Source: Lotus japonicus | Taxonomy: Eukaryota; Streptophyta; Magnoliopsida; Fabales; Fabaceae | Assembly: GCF_012489685.1 (NCBI RefSeq) | Contig: NC_080042.1 | Coordinates: 62,233,633 to 62,297,632 of the forward strand | DNA: 64,000 bases | Direction of reading: 5' to 3' | In this document: piece by piece, positions 1 to 12,060 of the stretch | Layout: each line of letters opens with the position of its first letter | Numbering within the stretch: the first letter of the stretch is position 1 | Position numbers and translations under genes: made by a program | Notes under the pieces: generated by a model | Told to the model about the DNA's origin: nothing | The model's input: the letters and a program-made list of their open reading frames with translations, nothing else | The model's database searches: none

Positions 1-874
1 AACTATTTTCTTGTCCTTGTCCATGCCCTGACATGAGAAAGTATAACTAATAGACATGACATTTTCCACAATCATGTCATTACTTTACTTTTTTGAAACA
101 ACTCGTCTTCTTTTCATTATGAACTTTTACACCTTCATACCTCTCTATCTCTCTTTTCTTCTACACCCCAATTTTCTGTCTCTTCTCTTCTCTCTTGAGG
201 TGTGTGTGTGTATCGTGGGAGTGTGAAATTTCATTTTCCTATTTGAAATGAAGGAGGATTCAATTACCTAAATTTCAGCAGCTTCAATTTTTTTGACAAA
301 TTTTATGTGTTCCTTTGTAAATAAGATACTTCAACTGGATTATAGAAGACAATGATAATTTCTTCGTTTTGTTTTATAGTTTAGTGATCCCTGTTTTTCA
401 ACATGCATCTATATTTGGATATTGCAGGGCTAAGTTATTTGGATGCCTATTTTGCGATAAAGTAACATGTGAAGCTCCTGTTTATAAGTAAGCTTGTTAT
501 CTGGGTGTATTGTGTCTGGCTTGGTATGTTTAAGATTGGTAGAGCTCAAAGATTGTGTGTTCATAAGTTCTGACTTTAAACCAAGACAAAATAGTACACT
601 GGCTTAAATTTTCTTGTTTTTTCGCAGTTTAGAATTCCCTGTTTTTCATGAGTTAAAGCATATTTAGGTTCCAAATATAGGAATTTGTTACTAGGATGAT
701 TATAGTTTGCAGAACATTACATGTCTATTTCTCATGAGTCCATGTCCTGCGCTTAAACCTATCCTGAAAACTGAAGTGCTCTATTTTGGTAGATTACGTC
801 TTGTTCATTGTTTCTTACTTGGTTTTCAGCATTAGCTTAAACCTTGATGTTGTCTGTTGTTTACTCTTCCATAG
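1..874 (+). other. Intron or 5' flank of the first gene
   Basis: No coding exon of the lipase gene could be recognised here. The family normally has roughly 110 more N-terminal residues, including the oxyanion-hole segment, and these are not visible. The stretch is therefore most likely a long intron whose upstream exons lie outside the window. A CT-rich tract (about 140-200) and a short GT run (about 201-212) look like leader or promoter sequence, so a truncated gene copy cannot be excluded. The intron ends with AG at 873-874. Confidence 0.5.
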
Positions 875-2301
875 GTCATGGTGGAAGTGATGGACTGCAT
901 GCATATGTCCATTCTCTTGATGATGCTGTTTCTGATCTGGTAAGTTCTGGAAATACTCGAATTTTGTTGAATAAGTATCTAAATGGGAGCCTTGGCACAA
1001 CGGTAAAATGTTGTTGTCATGTGACAGATGTCACGGGTTCAAGTCATGGAAACAGCCTCTTGCGCAATAGGGTCAGGCTGTGTGCAATAGACCAATTGGT
1101 CGGACCCCGCGCTAAGCCGGAGCTTTGATGCACTGGGCTGCTCTTTTAATATATTGAATGAAAGGGTCTGTGGTTTATGTTTGCATTATGTGTTTTAGAA
1201 GTTGAGAAGTAGTAATGTTGCTAGAAAGCTTCTGTTTGAGTTATCTTTGTTCTAATATTGTTTTATTGATGATAAACAGAAAGTATTCATTGATAAGGTT
1301 CTGAGTGAGAATCCTGGCCTTCCATTTTTCTGCTTTGGACACTCAACAGGTGCAGCCATTACTCTTAAGGTATGGTTTGTATAAAATTGGATTCATGAAA
1401 CTTAATATGGTCAGAAAGTGATAAGAATCTACTGAGTATATGATTGATTCAGCTTTTCACTCCTATCTATACTGTAGGCACTGCTTGACCCAAAGGTTGA
1501 ATCTCGCATAGTTGGTGCTACATTCACATCACCTGCAGTTGGAGTTGAAACTTCTCAACCCATTTTGGTGGTAAGCATACACTTCTGGTTACATCAAAAC
1601 TTATCAGATCATAGCACGTACCTGCTCGCATTAAACATGGCATATCGCATGTACATACGTAAGAAGTAGAACCTCTTATAAATATAATATAAAACGACTC
1701 ACGTGCCTTCCACCAACAACAAAAGCTTTTGTGATATTCGGTATATAACATAGTATCCGAGCTTCTTTGACTAAGTGGTGTAGACTCTAGAGTTCCATCA
1801 TCAGTACCCCTAAAGTTAAATTTCAACACAAAGTAGGTAAAACTGTGCATCTTTCGGGATAGTTGTTCGTGATTCATCTGTATATTTTCTTCATTGCAGG
1901 CACTTGCTCCAATAGTTTCCTTTTTGCTACCAACATATCAATGTAATTCTGCATATAAGAAAGGGTTACCTGTTTCTCGAGACCCAGAGGCTCTGGTTGC
2001 TAAATACTCAGATCCACTAGTATGCACCGGATCTCTTAGAGTACGAACCGGCTATGAGATTCTTCGAATCACGAGCTACTTGCAGCAAAATCTCAGAAAA
2101 TTGAGAGTTCCATTCCTTGTTCTCCATGGCACTGCTGATTGTGTGACAGATCCTGTTGCTTCTCAAAAACTGTATGAAGAAGCTTCCTCAACTCACAAAA
2201 GTATCAAATTGTATGATGGATTCTCCCATGACCTCCTCTTTGAACCTGAAAGAGAAGAAATCACTCAGGACATAATTCAATGGCTGAATAATAGAATATG
2301 A
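875..2301 (+). CDS. Monoacylglycerol lipase-like alpha/beta hydrolase (3' part, 4 exons)
   Basis: Likely a serine hydrolase of the plant monoacylglycerol lipase / lysophospholipase group (Hydrolase_4), which releases fatty acids from monoacylglycerols or related esters. Exons fit 875-939, 1280-1369, 1478-1570 and 1900-2301 (stop TGA), all with GT-AG borders and continuous frame, giving about 216 residues. Visible motifs are GHGGSDGLH near the start, the nucleophile elbow GHSTG in exon 2, the catalytic Asp region HGTADCVTDP and the catalytic His in GFSHDLLFEP. The text closely resembles the Arabidopsis At1g73480/At1g18360 type. The first exon starts in phase 1, so at least one upstream exon must exist if the gene is functional; the N-terminal third is missing from the window. 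The first intron shown (940-1279) contains a SINE. The family call is secure; the substrate is inferred. Confidence 0.85.
985..1148 (+). mobile_element. Au-type SINE in a lipase intron
   Basis: A tRNA-derived SINE. It starts GGGAGCCTTGGCACAACGG (polymerase III box A) and continues with GGGTTCAAGTC (box B) near 1035-1045. The Au-family body follows (cagcctcttgc, gaccccgcgc, gcactgggctgc) with a short T-rich end. It lies in the sense orientation wholly inside the intron between 940 and 1279. An open frame across it is a by-product and not a gene. The Au SINE match is from memory of the family consensus. Confidence 0.85.
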
Positions 2302-2565
2302 GATTAGGTAGAGAAGTGAGGAGAAACATCATGGAATTTTCAATCATAGAAGATTTGAAGGGCAGCACTTTCCTGATCTAATATATTGATTGTAGAGACT
2401 GAAAACCTTAAGCCATGTATATGAGGCATATACTTTGTTTTGGAATGCTTAAAACCATGTAATCTGTTTCATTTATTTACAAAATTAGTTAGGCAAATAT
2501 CTTTTATCATACACTGTTAGCATCCTGTTATTTCTTTTTCTTGGAAAATGTCATTGTTATCTTGG
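2302..2565 (+). other. 3' flank of the lipase-like gene
   Basis: Probable 3' untranslated and downstream sequence, AT-rich, with no other feature. No canonical AATAAA was found close to the stop. Confidence 0.4.
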
Positions 2566-3340
2566 CTAAGTTTATGTTTTACCAAGTAACCTGCACTTTG
2601 CCCGGTCATTCAGACTCAACCCCGACCCTCTTGCGTGTACGGCGGAGTGAGACCCCGTTGAACGAGGGGCATCATACCTAAACAACATAAAGCCATCGTC
2701 GCAACCAATTGTCCCATCTAACCACGCATAAGCTTCCCAGACCAATTGTGATGTCCTACACCTGATCACATCCACCAAAACTGATTGCGTCCCTTATCCG
2801 ACCACGAATAAGCTATCTCAGATTAATTGTAGCCCCACAACCATCCGCGTTGATTGAGGGCACGAGTGCATGGTGTCACAATCCACAGTCATTTGATCGA
2901 GGGCACAAGTGCATGGTGTCACAATCCACAGTCATCGACCCTCTGGCCAAGGAACAAGCGTGGCGCTTGAAGCCCTCGTATAGTGCACACACGTGTGTCC
3001 CCCAAGCCGTGTGCTAGAAGATCCAACAACTCCCCTCTTTAACTATATCAAGTATTCATCATGACGCTTCAAACCTCTTGTCTTCATAATTTATCCTATA
3101 AAAGGCGGGTCTCGCATAACTTAAGATATGTACTTTATATTTCGTCATTCTCACGTGTTTCTTTATGTTTAGATGTTGACGTTAGAGCCTCTTTGCAGGT
3201 AGCCTCATTGACATGATTCAGCGTCTGAGGAGTTTGTATTCTCGATAGAAGTACCGCAATAACAGAAAGCTTGTCATTCTTCCCTCTTAATTAACAATTA
3301 CTCGAGTGATTTGGTCGGACTCCTCTCCGATTAAAAGTTA
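2566..3340. mobile_element. LTR-like retroelement remnant
   Basis: The base composition changes here to a more GC-rich, repeat-like sequence without a long frame. It carries degenerate short repeats: paired variants around 2700-2850, and two 43-bp units at about 2851-2936 sharing GTGCATGGTGTCACAATCC. A TATA-like box in the context CCTATAAAAGGCGGG sits near 3092-3106, as in many plant LTRs. No TG...CA termini or target duplication could be defined, so the identity is inferred from texture only. Confidence 0.35.
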
Positions 3341-3577
3341 AAGAAGTTATACATAACATAAAATGTTATACGTTTCAACAAATGTTATTTTAGTTTTGGT
3401 TCGTAAGAATGTTGTTAGCATTGTAAGAATGTTATTAGCATTTGTCTAATTTTCTTTTATATCATGTAAGGATTTTCAAACTATAGTAGGTTGAGGAAGG
3501 AGCAGTGTCGTTTTCATTTTTACAAGGAAATATCAATAAATAGTTTTTACGGAAGAAAAAAAGAGATATCACTACTT

Positions 3578-4208
3578 AGGGGTGTTCGCGGATTGGATTG
3601 GATCGGTTTTGAGGAGAAAAATCATCCGATCCGATCTCATCGGTTTTATGATTTTGTCATCCAATGGATTTTTTTACTAAATTCAAATCCGAACCAATCC
3701 GATCCAATCTATAGCGGTTTGGATTGGATTGGATTGTTCGGTTTTTGTTTCACTTTTTTATACTTTGAAATTGTGTTGTATAAATTTTAAAAATATATAA
3801 TATATGATAAATACAATGATACATAATTTATAACATTAATATAACATTTATAAATTATAACATAGTCAACATATTTTAAAATTATGATTATAATTGTTTA
3901 CTTTGATGCATGTATATAGTAAACTTTGATGCATGTGTGATATAATCAATATATATACAATAAATATATATTATGTAAGTGTAAATGGAATGATATATGT
4001 ATAACTAAAAGTATACATATTTGTGAATGTTCGGTTTGGATTGGATTGGTTCGGTTTTGGAAATCAAATCCGAAATCCAATCCGATCCAATAAATAATTT
4101 CGGTTTTTTCAATTTTCAGTCCGTTCGGTTTTCGGTTTGATTGGATTTCGGTTTTTTTAGATCGGTTTGTCGGTTTTGTTTGAATTGGTTCGGTTATGAA
4201 CACCCCTA
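3578..4208. mobile_element. Inverted-repeat element, TAGGGGTGTTC termini
   Basis: The segment begins TAGGGGTGTTCGCGG and ends GAACACCCCTA, forming inverted termini of about 11 bp. The interior is dominated by repeats of GGATTGGATTGG and GGTTCGGTTTGG type on opposite strands, so the two ends can pair over a longer imperfect stretch. The termini match those of the element at 49598-50404, which has a clear 8-bp duplication, suggesting the same hAT-like group. No convincing target duplication is visible at this copy. Frames across it (3491-3790, 3946-4203) are repeat shadows. Confidence 0.6.
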
Positions 4209-4510
4209 TCTACCGTAGAATGTAGAAGAAACGCAAAACAGACAGACAATATTTTGAACATGGCATTGGTTTGTGGTTCAGCTTTATCCACATCAAAATT
4301 GTTACACATCTTTCGGAGTCTTTCTCACCACAAATTTTGCTTGCCCCCATCTTAATGCTGCATTAAACATTTATGTGATTGGTAGTTTATTCCGGACAAA
4401 GTTAGCTATTGTTGTTGTTATCCAATGATTTCGACTTTTTCAATGAGAAATTCATTGATGGTTTTTTTTTTCAAATTCATAGATAAGTGATTTAAATGGT
4501 AAATGTTTAT
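4209..4510. other. Spacer without recognisable features
   Basis: AT-rich single-copy-looking sequence between two inverted-repeat elements. I see no gene, RNA or regulatory signal in it. Confidence 0.4.
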
Positions 4511-5910
4511 GGTTTAAAAGCATTTTTGGTCCCCACAAATGCTATGTGTGCAAACATGGTCCCTAAATTTTAAAAATAGCATAATGCATCCCCGACGTTA
4601 CTTTCCGTCAACACTTTTGGTCCCTCTTCAATTTTCCATCCAAAAACTAACGTTTTCTCATCCCCTTCTTCATCTTCTTCACACATCCTTCTATCATCAT
4701 CATCATATTCTTCAAAAAAATTTTCCAGAAAATCCAATTTCTTCAAAAACAAAAAAAAATCAAATTATTTGAATCAAATAGTGAGACAAATTTTCAAATC
4801 AAAAGTCCATTAACACCAAAGATAAAGTCCCAGTTGTTAATCTTGCCAAAAGCCACCTAATAAATTAAGACCCCTTCTTAAACCTTCCTCAAAATCCTTC
4901 TCACTTCCTACTTCACTAGCAAGCATTTACATTGAACAAGGGAACCAATAATCTTCACCTAGGCTATCCTCCTAGCATATAATGAAAAACGCTCCATGTC
5001 AGCAACCCCAGAATTTCCCCAAGCAACAACACTTTCTTTTACAATTCCAAAATTTCTTTCATGAACGCCAAAACACCATCACCTCAAATCCTTTCCATTT
5101 CTCCTCTCACTCAAAGGATTGAAATTGAAGTACCTCTTTGTGGATCCGAGTTCAGATCTGAGGCTGAGAAAAAAATAATGAGAATGAGGACCAAATTAAA
5201 GAGATTAGTGCAGTAATATAGAGGACAGAGAAAGCAAAGCAACCAGATCTGAAGGGAATGACGCGAGTTCCAGATTAGAGAGAACGACCAGCCACACAAC
5301 CAGATCGAACCAAATTGAAGAGAATGACAACGAGTTCCAGATCTGCTTTCTTCTTCATCTTCTTTGTTATGATCGAAAAGGACGACAGCTAGATCAAACA
5401 TTGGTGGGTATGTAGAAGAAGATGAAGAAGTGTTGCTGCGAGGTCATTGATGGAGGAGGTAACAATGCAAATGGGTTCGGTGGTTGAGGAACCTGGGGTT
5501 TGACAAAGGATAGAAGAGGTCGAGCTTTTTATTTTCCTCTGTTGTGGAATTTCTGGTTTGAGTTTGAGAAATTTCAGAGAGGGTGGCTTGATTGAATGTT
5601 AGCTGTTAGGGATTCTGAAAATCTGGAAAAAAAATGAATTTTTTGGTTTTGAAGAAATTGAACTTTATGGGAATTTTTTTTTTTTTTTGAAGAATATGAT
5701 GAAGATGATGGAAGGAGGCATGAAGAAGATGAAGAAGGGGATGAGTTTTCTGGAAAATCCAGAAAACCGTTAGTTTTTGGATGGAAAAGTGAGAAGGGAC
5801 CAAAAGTGTTGACGGAAGGTAACGTCGGGGATGCATTATGCTATTTTTAAAGTTTAGGGACCATATTTGCACACATAGCATTTGTGGGGGACCAAAAATG
5901 TTTTTAAGCC
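4511..5910. mobile_element. 1.4-kb element with ~190-bp terminal inverted repeats
   Basis: The left arm (about 4511-4700) begins GGTTTAAAAGCATTTTTGG. It is repeated inverted at about 5720-5910, which ends CCAAAAATGTTTTTAAGCC. Shared internal blocks include CCGACGTTAC with GTAACGTCGG, and the GGTCCC boxes. Such long inverted termini with GGTTAAAAAC-like ends are typical of non-autonomous Mutator-like elements. The interior (about 4790-5600) has no transposase frame; it holds partial repeats of a segment with GAGTTCCAGAT. A clean 9-bp target duplication was not found. Confidence 0.65.
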
Positions 5911-6231
5911 TTTAATTTTTCTTGATGAAATCTACCATGGACTGACCATCACTGTCAAATTTTACAAAAAAATATCTACTATGAGTTTGCATAATGGTTC
6001 ATGATGAATTTTTATTTTAGCAAATACACCATAGAGTTTTAATCTTACTTACTCGAACATAATTATTTTATACGGAGAATATTTGTGTTTAGATAAAAAT
6101 ATAAAGAATAAATCAAATGAAATAATGTCAAACTCATTATATTTTAGGGTAAAAATGTTCGTTTGAAAGTGTAAACATGTGTCTAATGTAGAATGTAGAT
6201 TAGGCATGAGCTTTTGAAAAATACATTATTA

Positions 6232-6630
6232 GAGCATCTTCAATGCTAGTTCTTATTTCTTATTTCGTAGCACTATTTATGTGAGCCCGTATTGCCACAT
6301 GTGTTTAAGCAACTCTCAAGCAATTTTGCTTCAACCATGAGTTCTTAGTTCTTAGTTCTTAGTTCTTACCACTATTCATTTGGTCCTACCAACCACATTA
6401 TTTATACTTTTTAATAAAACAAAACTCATAAAGTAATAAAGTAATTAGGATGAGAGTGAAATAATTAATATTTTAAGCTAAGAACTCAAAAAGCAAAACT
6501 TCTTATATAAGAACTGAGTTCTTATTTTTAAGAACTAAGGAGTCCATGTCAGCACCTCCAATGGTAAAGTTCTTAGTTCTTAGTTCTTAACTCCAAAATA
6601 AAAACTAAGAACCTTGCATTTGAGATGCTC
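6232..6630. mobile_element. Tourist/Harbinger-type MITE
   Basis: Terminal inverted repeats read GAGCATCTTCAATGC at the left and GCATTTGAGATGCTC at the right. A direct TTA occurs at 6229-6231 and 6631-6633, the trinucleotide target expected for PIF/Harbinger. The interior repeats TTAGTTCTTAGTTCTTA on both strands. No coding capacity. Confidence 0.75.
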
Positions 6631-6879
6631 TTAATCGTTGATACCGATATGAATTTGATTAATTTTTTGTGACCAAATTAACCCAGGCATACATGCGGAC
6701 TCACGTTACGGGGCCAAGCTCGTTACCTCTCGTGGTGGCAAATGAGATGGTGATTGGTCTAAAGCAATGGATTGTCGAGTTTATGTATAATTGAATTTTG
6801 CTAGAGAAGAAGGACTATGATAAGTATTCTCACAGCAGTCGTTCTCACAGCAGTCGTGGGGATGTTGTGACTTCTAAAT

Positions 6880-7125
6880 ATTTGTAGAGGCTTCTCGTAC
6901 CGCACTTAATTGTCTTAACGTGGATGAGGCGTATAGTCATTCACTCAATCTAATGGCATGGGTGGTTTAGTGCGAGATAACTCTTAAACGTGGATTGTGA
7001 GGTTTCTTTGTTGGGAAGCAAGGTGGAGATTCGCTGCAAGCTGAAATTGAAGCACTCAAGTTTGGGTTGCAGTTGATTTGGGACATGAAAACTAAGCAAA
7101 TTCTTTGCGAAACGGATTGAGTTAT
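6880..7125 (+). pseudogene. RNase H-like domain remnant (RVT_3/LINE type)
   Basis: Broken frames in this interval translate to pieces resembling the RNase H-like domain attached to plant LINE-type polymerases. The order is a CLNVD-like start, a GGLVRDNS segment, TWIV, then SLQAEIEALKFGLQLIWD with the acidic EAE-like position altered, and CETD. Stops and at least one frame change separate them. No neighbouring LINE reverse transcriptase was recognised. The assignment rests on motif resemblance alone. Confidence 0.45.
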
Positions 7126-8826
7126 GATATATACACACATCTTCACTCCTTTTCCACCTTCATTTCTATCTATTTCTCTTTTCTCTATCAATCAAATCAC
7201 ATATCACACATTTACTTTCTCTCTTCTTTCTTCCTATCTCTCTCTTCCTCCACTTCTCCACACCTCATTTTTTAAGTGTGAAGATATAATTATTCATTCA
7301 GATTCAGATTTTATGAGCCAACTAGTGAACTTATTGATCTTCACCATTTATTGTTGCGTGATTGGAACGTTCGTCTCCAACATATATCTAGAGATGTTAA
7401 TGTGTCATTTGACTCCCTAAAGAGTTTTGTCCCTAAAGATAAAAGAATGTTTGATGCAGTCCTTAAAAGACAATAAAATCATTTTTGTTAAGAGAGAATT
7501 AAATTAAATATTTTTTAATTCCTAAAAAAATCAACCGTTTCTATTTCTTAAAAAAAATGAAAATTTTCATATTTCAAAAGTCAAAATGACCAACCTCATT
7601 ATAAACCAAAATAACTACATAATCAATATTTTAATATAAAACAACCACAAACTTTTTATATTAAAAAAAGAGACACTCAGTAAACAATGTAATAAACTGG
7701 ATCATAAATCAAAATACAATATTTTCGACAAAAATAAGGGCAAATCAAATTAGCTTTACTGTCAAAGAAATTAAAAGATTTTAATTCATTCACGCCCAAG
7801 TTTCGCATTTATATCATTTTAACTCACTCTCTCTTATTATTTTTCTTCTTTTTCTATCACATCATATCATATCTTTCATCATCTCTCTTCTCTTTATATC
7901 TCAGTATGAGTTTAATTGGTTCCTTCTATCTCAATATGAGTGTAATTGGTTCCGAAATCAAATTGGTATGTGAGAATGACCATTTATAGTAGGACAAGAG
8001 TACATACAAGGTTCTAGTAGCTTGACTAAAGTGTTAAAAAAACCGATACCTAAGTCGCTACAGCCTACAGGGTCACATATCAGCCTTCCACTTCCGGTGC
8101 CCTTTGTTCCACACCACACCACCCAAACAGACATATTAATTTTCTGGAACCCAATTATTTTCTGACACTAATTTTGCATTCTAATTGGGTGGTGTGGGTG
8201 AAATAAAACCAGTGCAAAAAGTAACCCCCCTATGTTGAACTTGATTTCAACTTTCAAGTTTTGTAAGAAGTGGACATAGTCCATTGTCAATTTTCACTAT
8301 CAGTTCGATCAATCATGGTGAGAACATTTACATCATCAGTGACACGGCATACAAACATGATTATATAACGCAGTATTGAAATAGCAAACCCAACAATCTC
8401 GACCATAAACGACTAAAAACTTCTGCAATTTATTTATAAATATAAAATAAATAAAAATCAAATAAGGACCATAGAATGCAGAAACTGCACCTTGCACAGT
8501 TAATTTTGAATTGGAGGGCCAATCTAACATAACAAGGTCAAAGCATTAACACCTACCCAAATTACACAAAAGGACAGAACAAGAGATGCTAATTCACTTG
8601 TAAGGATACAACGTGATACAAAGGTCAAACAATTAAATAAGCAAATATCGAACTTGTAGACAACCCTTCATTCTCAGTGAATACCAGATCCACTGTCAGT
8701 ATATACAGAGATCAATCAGCGAAAAATATTTCGGAATTGGGCATAAGGTGTACCAATAAATTAGTCAGTACTCTACACCGAACACCATACGAATTTTACC
8801 TTGGGGTGCATGAGGGCGAGGAAAAC
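7126..8826. other. AT-rich intergenic stretch
   Basis: Contains CT-rich tracts (about 7150-7260 and 7810-7900) and a short direct repeat of a GAGTTTAATTGGTTCC-like phrase near 7907-7950. The right part is the 3' flank of the reverse-strand gene ending at 8827. No gene or RNA was recognised. Confidence 0.4.
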
Positions 8827-11800
8827 TCAGTTTAGGACGAAATGGTACCTTGAGTCAACGTAGCTCTCTACATCCCAGAGAAAAGAACCAAAAGTAACAG
8901 CTTCTAAAACAAGTCTCTTCAAACCACCAAAGCTAATTTTGATGATTTCATCTTTCGAAGAATTGATTTTCCCCTCCGGTGTTATTACAGCGTCTGGTCT
9001 TCCAAATAATGCTTCTGTGTGCTTCTCAATGATGCTGACAGACTCTTTGGATCTAATCGTTGCATATCTTTGTAATGTTTCACCATCAAAGGACATCATG
9101 TAGGTATGCAACCTGGATACTGTTGTCCCCTGACCAAATGCCCCTGAGCTGATGCCGCTGCCAGGCCAAGCTGAGACTTCCGGGTGGGGCATAGCTTGAG
9201 AAGGGAACTCTTCAATGCTGACTCTTGTATCGTCTACAATTGTTCGGTGACTGTTATTCTCTTCTGCAGCATTAGGTAGAATTTTTATTGCCTTCTCCAG
9301 CTGGAATCTTTGTACAACTCGTTTAAGGAAGTACCCATACATTACTGATGCTGCATAGACCTGTCCTGCCCTGATTTTGCTGATCTGAGCTACAGCTGTT
9401 GAATCCCCTTGACGGCTACCCAGAAGGAGACCCAAGTGGTTTTCAATCATCTCATAGGCTTCAGGTGAGTGAAGCCCCTCAATTTTTCCTACTTCACTTG
9501 GCCATGAATCAACTTGACCGGAAGGATTTGGGGTTATGGAAGGTATTAACGAAACATTAGCATCCATAAACTTCTGCACCACCAATGTATACAATATCTC
9601 TTCTAGTGCTTTTCTCCTCTCTTTAGCTTTAATCTCAGCAATTCTCCTGGAAAATTTTGGAAGCCAGCGAAATGGTAAATACAGAAAACAGCTAGAAACA
9701 ACCATTCATGAATTCTATTGTCTAATTGGATAACACAAATCATTACTACCGATATTTTTTTATTTTAATATCAAATTTTTTATGATTTAAACTAAACACA
9801 GATGAATCCACAAATACATCAATGCAATATAATACAGCTACTTATTAAGTAAACTCAATACATTATGATGGGAACAGGTCAGATTTGTCAGTCCACAAAC
9901 CAATTAAGCCACCCATTTGGAAGGTGTACACTAGGAGGAAAAGAAAACAACAAGATTAACTGTTGGATGACAGTTATTTGTACACTAGGAGGCATAAGAA
10001 ACGACAGGAGTAACTGCTAGATGGTGGTTATTTGCAGAAAATAATTGATGGCAGATCAGCATATCTGTTTTAAAAGTATACTGAAAATAGGAAACTGCAA
10101 ATTGTCAGTTATTTGTAGAAAATAAATCATGGTTGTTCTGTTTAAGGGATATATCTGATTTCAGGGTGGATAATTAGATAAATTCCGGGAAAGTTCCAAA
10201 AACTATAATCCTCTCTGTGATCTCTGGAGGTATAGTTCTAAAATAAAACTACAATTAAATCCATACAAAAGCAATTTGAAATATTTACAAACATGTACCA
10301 AAAATATCAAACCTTACATGCAAGGAAGAGGCCATTTAAAAATAATATTCGTAGTAATATTTCACATCCCCCAATCAATATCAAAATAAAGTAGTACCGC
10401 TCCAAACTCCAAAGGAGAGGCACTGTTAGGAATACAAACAGCAAAGATTCCTCTAGAAATTCGTAGCCATGAATCATATAGACAATGGCAAAGCTAACAT
10501 GCGCTAATAAATTTCCTTAGAAATATTTGCTTGTATATCAGGTGAAATGTATCATCTATCAAGTAAGGTCCCTCAATCCACTGCATCAGGAGGGACATGT
10601 AGTTTAATGTATGAATCGATTATGGAGTTCCTTTCATCTAATTTTTACTCCCTCCGTTCCAAAACTATTGTAGTTTAAGGTTTTTGCACAAAGTTTAAGA
10701 GTTCATTAATTGATGTTATAATTTGACTCAAACACCCTTATTTAATGAGTTATTTGAAAGAGAGAGAATGAAAATCAATGGTCAACTAATTGGTGAAAAT
10801 TGTGATTGGTGGAAATAAGAGGTGGTACTTGGGAGATACAATATTAAATGAGGGCATGAATGGAAGAGAATAATATAAAGTGCTTTGGATATGTAAAACA
10901 ACAATGGTTTTGAAACAAAATAAAAAAGTTAAAACTACAATAGTTTTGGAACGGAGGGAGTAGTAATTAGCAAGAAACTAACTCCCCAGATTTATCAGCA
11001 ACACATGGTGGTGATAAAGTAGAATAAGATATATCATCAAGTATATGCCAAACCTGTACAAAACTAAGTCAGTGCCTGAAGCAGAGGGCTTTTCCTTTAG
11101 TTCATTATGATCGGTTTGGAACTGCTCAAGCTGCTGATCTACTGCCGCAGGCACGAGATGTGGGTGACTTACCAAAATCTGAGAGAGAAACTGCCCAATT
11201 GGAGACTCCAGCTTCAGTGGAGCAATCACGGAACTTGAACCAGATGCCTCAGGAGACGATGATCCAGCTCTAACCACAAAACCCCTTCTAGCTCCAACAG
11301 AGAGTCTCCCTCGACCTTGTTTGGCATTAGATGCAAATGTCTGTAGCTGTCAACCACCAAGAACAGTAAGAAAGCATATAACTAATCCCTCAAAGCGCAC
11401 GCCTGCAAATAAAATTAAGCTAATTCTGCGAAAGCAAGCACAATGACTATCACACCGTCGTAGTTCAGACAAGCCAGCAACTATACATAATGGGAAAAAA
11501 TCAACCGTCCCGAGTACACAATCAAGCAAAAATATCTTCAAATATCTCATGTGTAAGATTCAGATTAACCATCAACATTTTTTTAGTAAAAAAAAAATAG
11601 AGCTGCATTGTATCATAAAACCTCAGCACTATAAACAATCTTAAACAAAAATCATTATACTTTCTATTTACCCAAATGAATTCAATTATCAAAAAAAAAA
11701 AATACCCATTTGAATTCAAGTTCATCCTCATCCAATTGAACATAAGTAAAAGCAAATCAATAGAACAACAACAAGCATTGGCAAAACAGCATGCATACCG

Positions 11801-12060
11801 GTAAGAAAAATATTTCAACAGCAGAAAATCAAACGATATTGTAATGAACGGTGACAAATAGAAAATGCAATCGTCGCAACCAGAATTCATAATCAGAAAA
11901 ATTGGGATCAGCGACTTGATACCTTACTGGTGAAGGGAAAATTGGAACGGATGGGCAACAAGTTGGGTCTTCCGACGAACATCGACGCCGACGGCTTACA
12001 TGGACCGGCGGATGATGGGAGGAAAGTTGGCGTTGCCGTGACCGCCGCCGCCGCTTCCAT
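8827..12060 (-). CDS. DUF760 protein, UV-B-induced protein At3g17800-like, chloroplastic
   Basis: Three exons on the reverse strand: 12060-11923 (46 codons from ATG), 11346-11054 and 9646-8827 (stop), giving about 416 residues, close to the Arabidopsis relative. The N-terminus (MEAAAAVTATPTFLPSS...) is rich in Ser, Ala and Pro with few acidic residues, as expected of a chloroplast transit peptide. The mature part has a leucine-rich start around LESPIGQFLSQILVSHPHLV, a charged helix AEIKAKERRKALEEILYTLV and a C-terminal block FGSFLWDVESYVDSRYHF characteristic of this family. The biochemical function is unknown; UV-B induction is known for the Arabidopsis member and is not shown here. Exon 1 was ended at AAG|GTATCA because this keeps phase 0 into exon 2. 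Intron 2 (9647-11053) holds a Stowaway MITE. Confidence 0.85.
9925..10032. repeat. Two-copy 54-bp tandem repeat in intron
   Basis: Two diverged 54-bp units (9925-9978 and 9979-10032), each starting TGTACACTAGGAGG and ending GGTTATT or CAGTTATT. It lies within intron 2 of the DUF760 gene. Confidence 0.7.
10648..10960. mobile_element. Stowaway MITE (Tc1/mariner type) in intron
   Basis: Terminal inverted repeats CTCCCTCCGTTCCAAAACTA and its complement ending GGAACGGAGGGAG are flanked by TA at 10646-10647 and 10961-10962. The subterminal inverted match extends to about 30 bp. No coding capacity. It lies inside intron 2 of the DUF760 gene. Confidence 0.9.

Noticed and set aside
985..1055. Possible tRNA gene
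   Set aside because: Box A and box B are present, but the sequence follows the Au SINE consensus and cannot form a complete cloverleaf with an acceptor stem.
844..1128. 94-residue open frame near the start
   Set aside because: It runs from a real lipase exon through the splice donor into a SINE, so most of it is not coding.
3491..3790. 99-residue frame
   Set aside because: Made of translated GGATTGG-type repeats of an inverted-repeat element.
9536..9733. 65-residue forward frame
   Set aside because: It is antisense to the well-supported last exon of the DUF760 gene.
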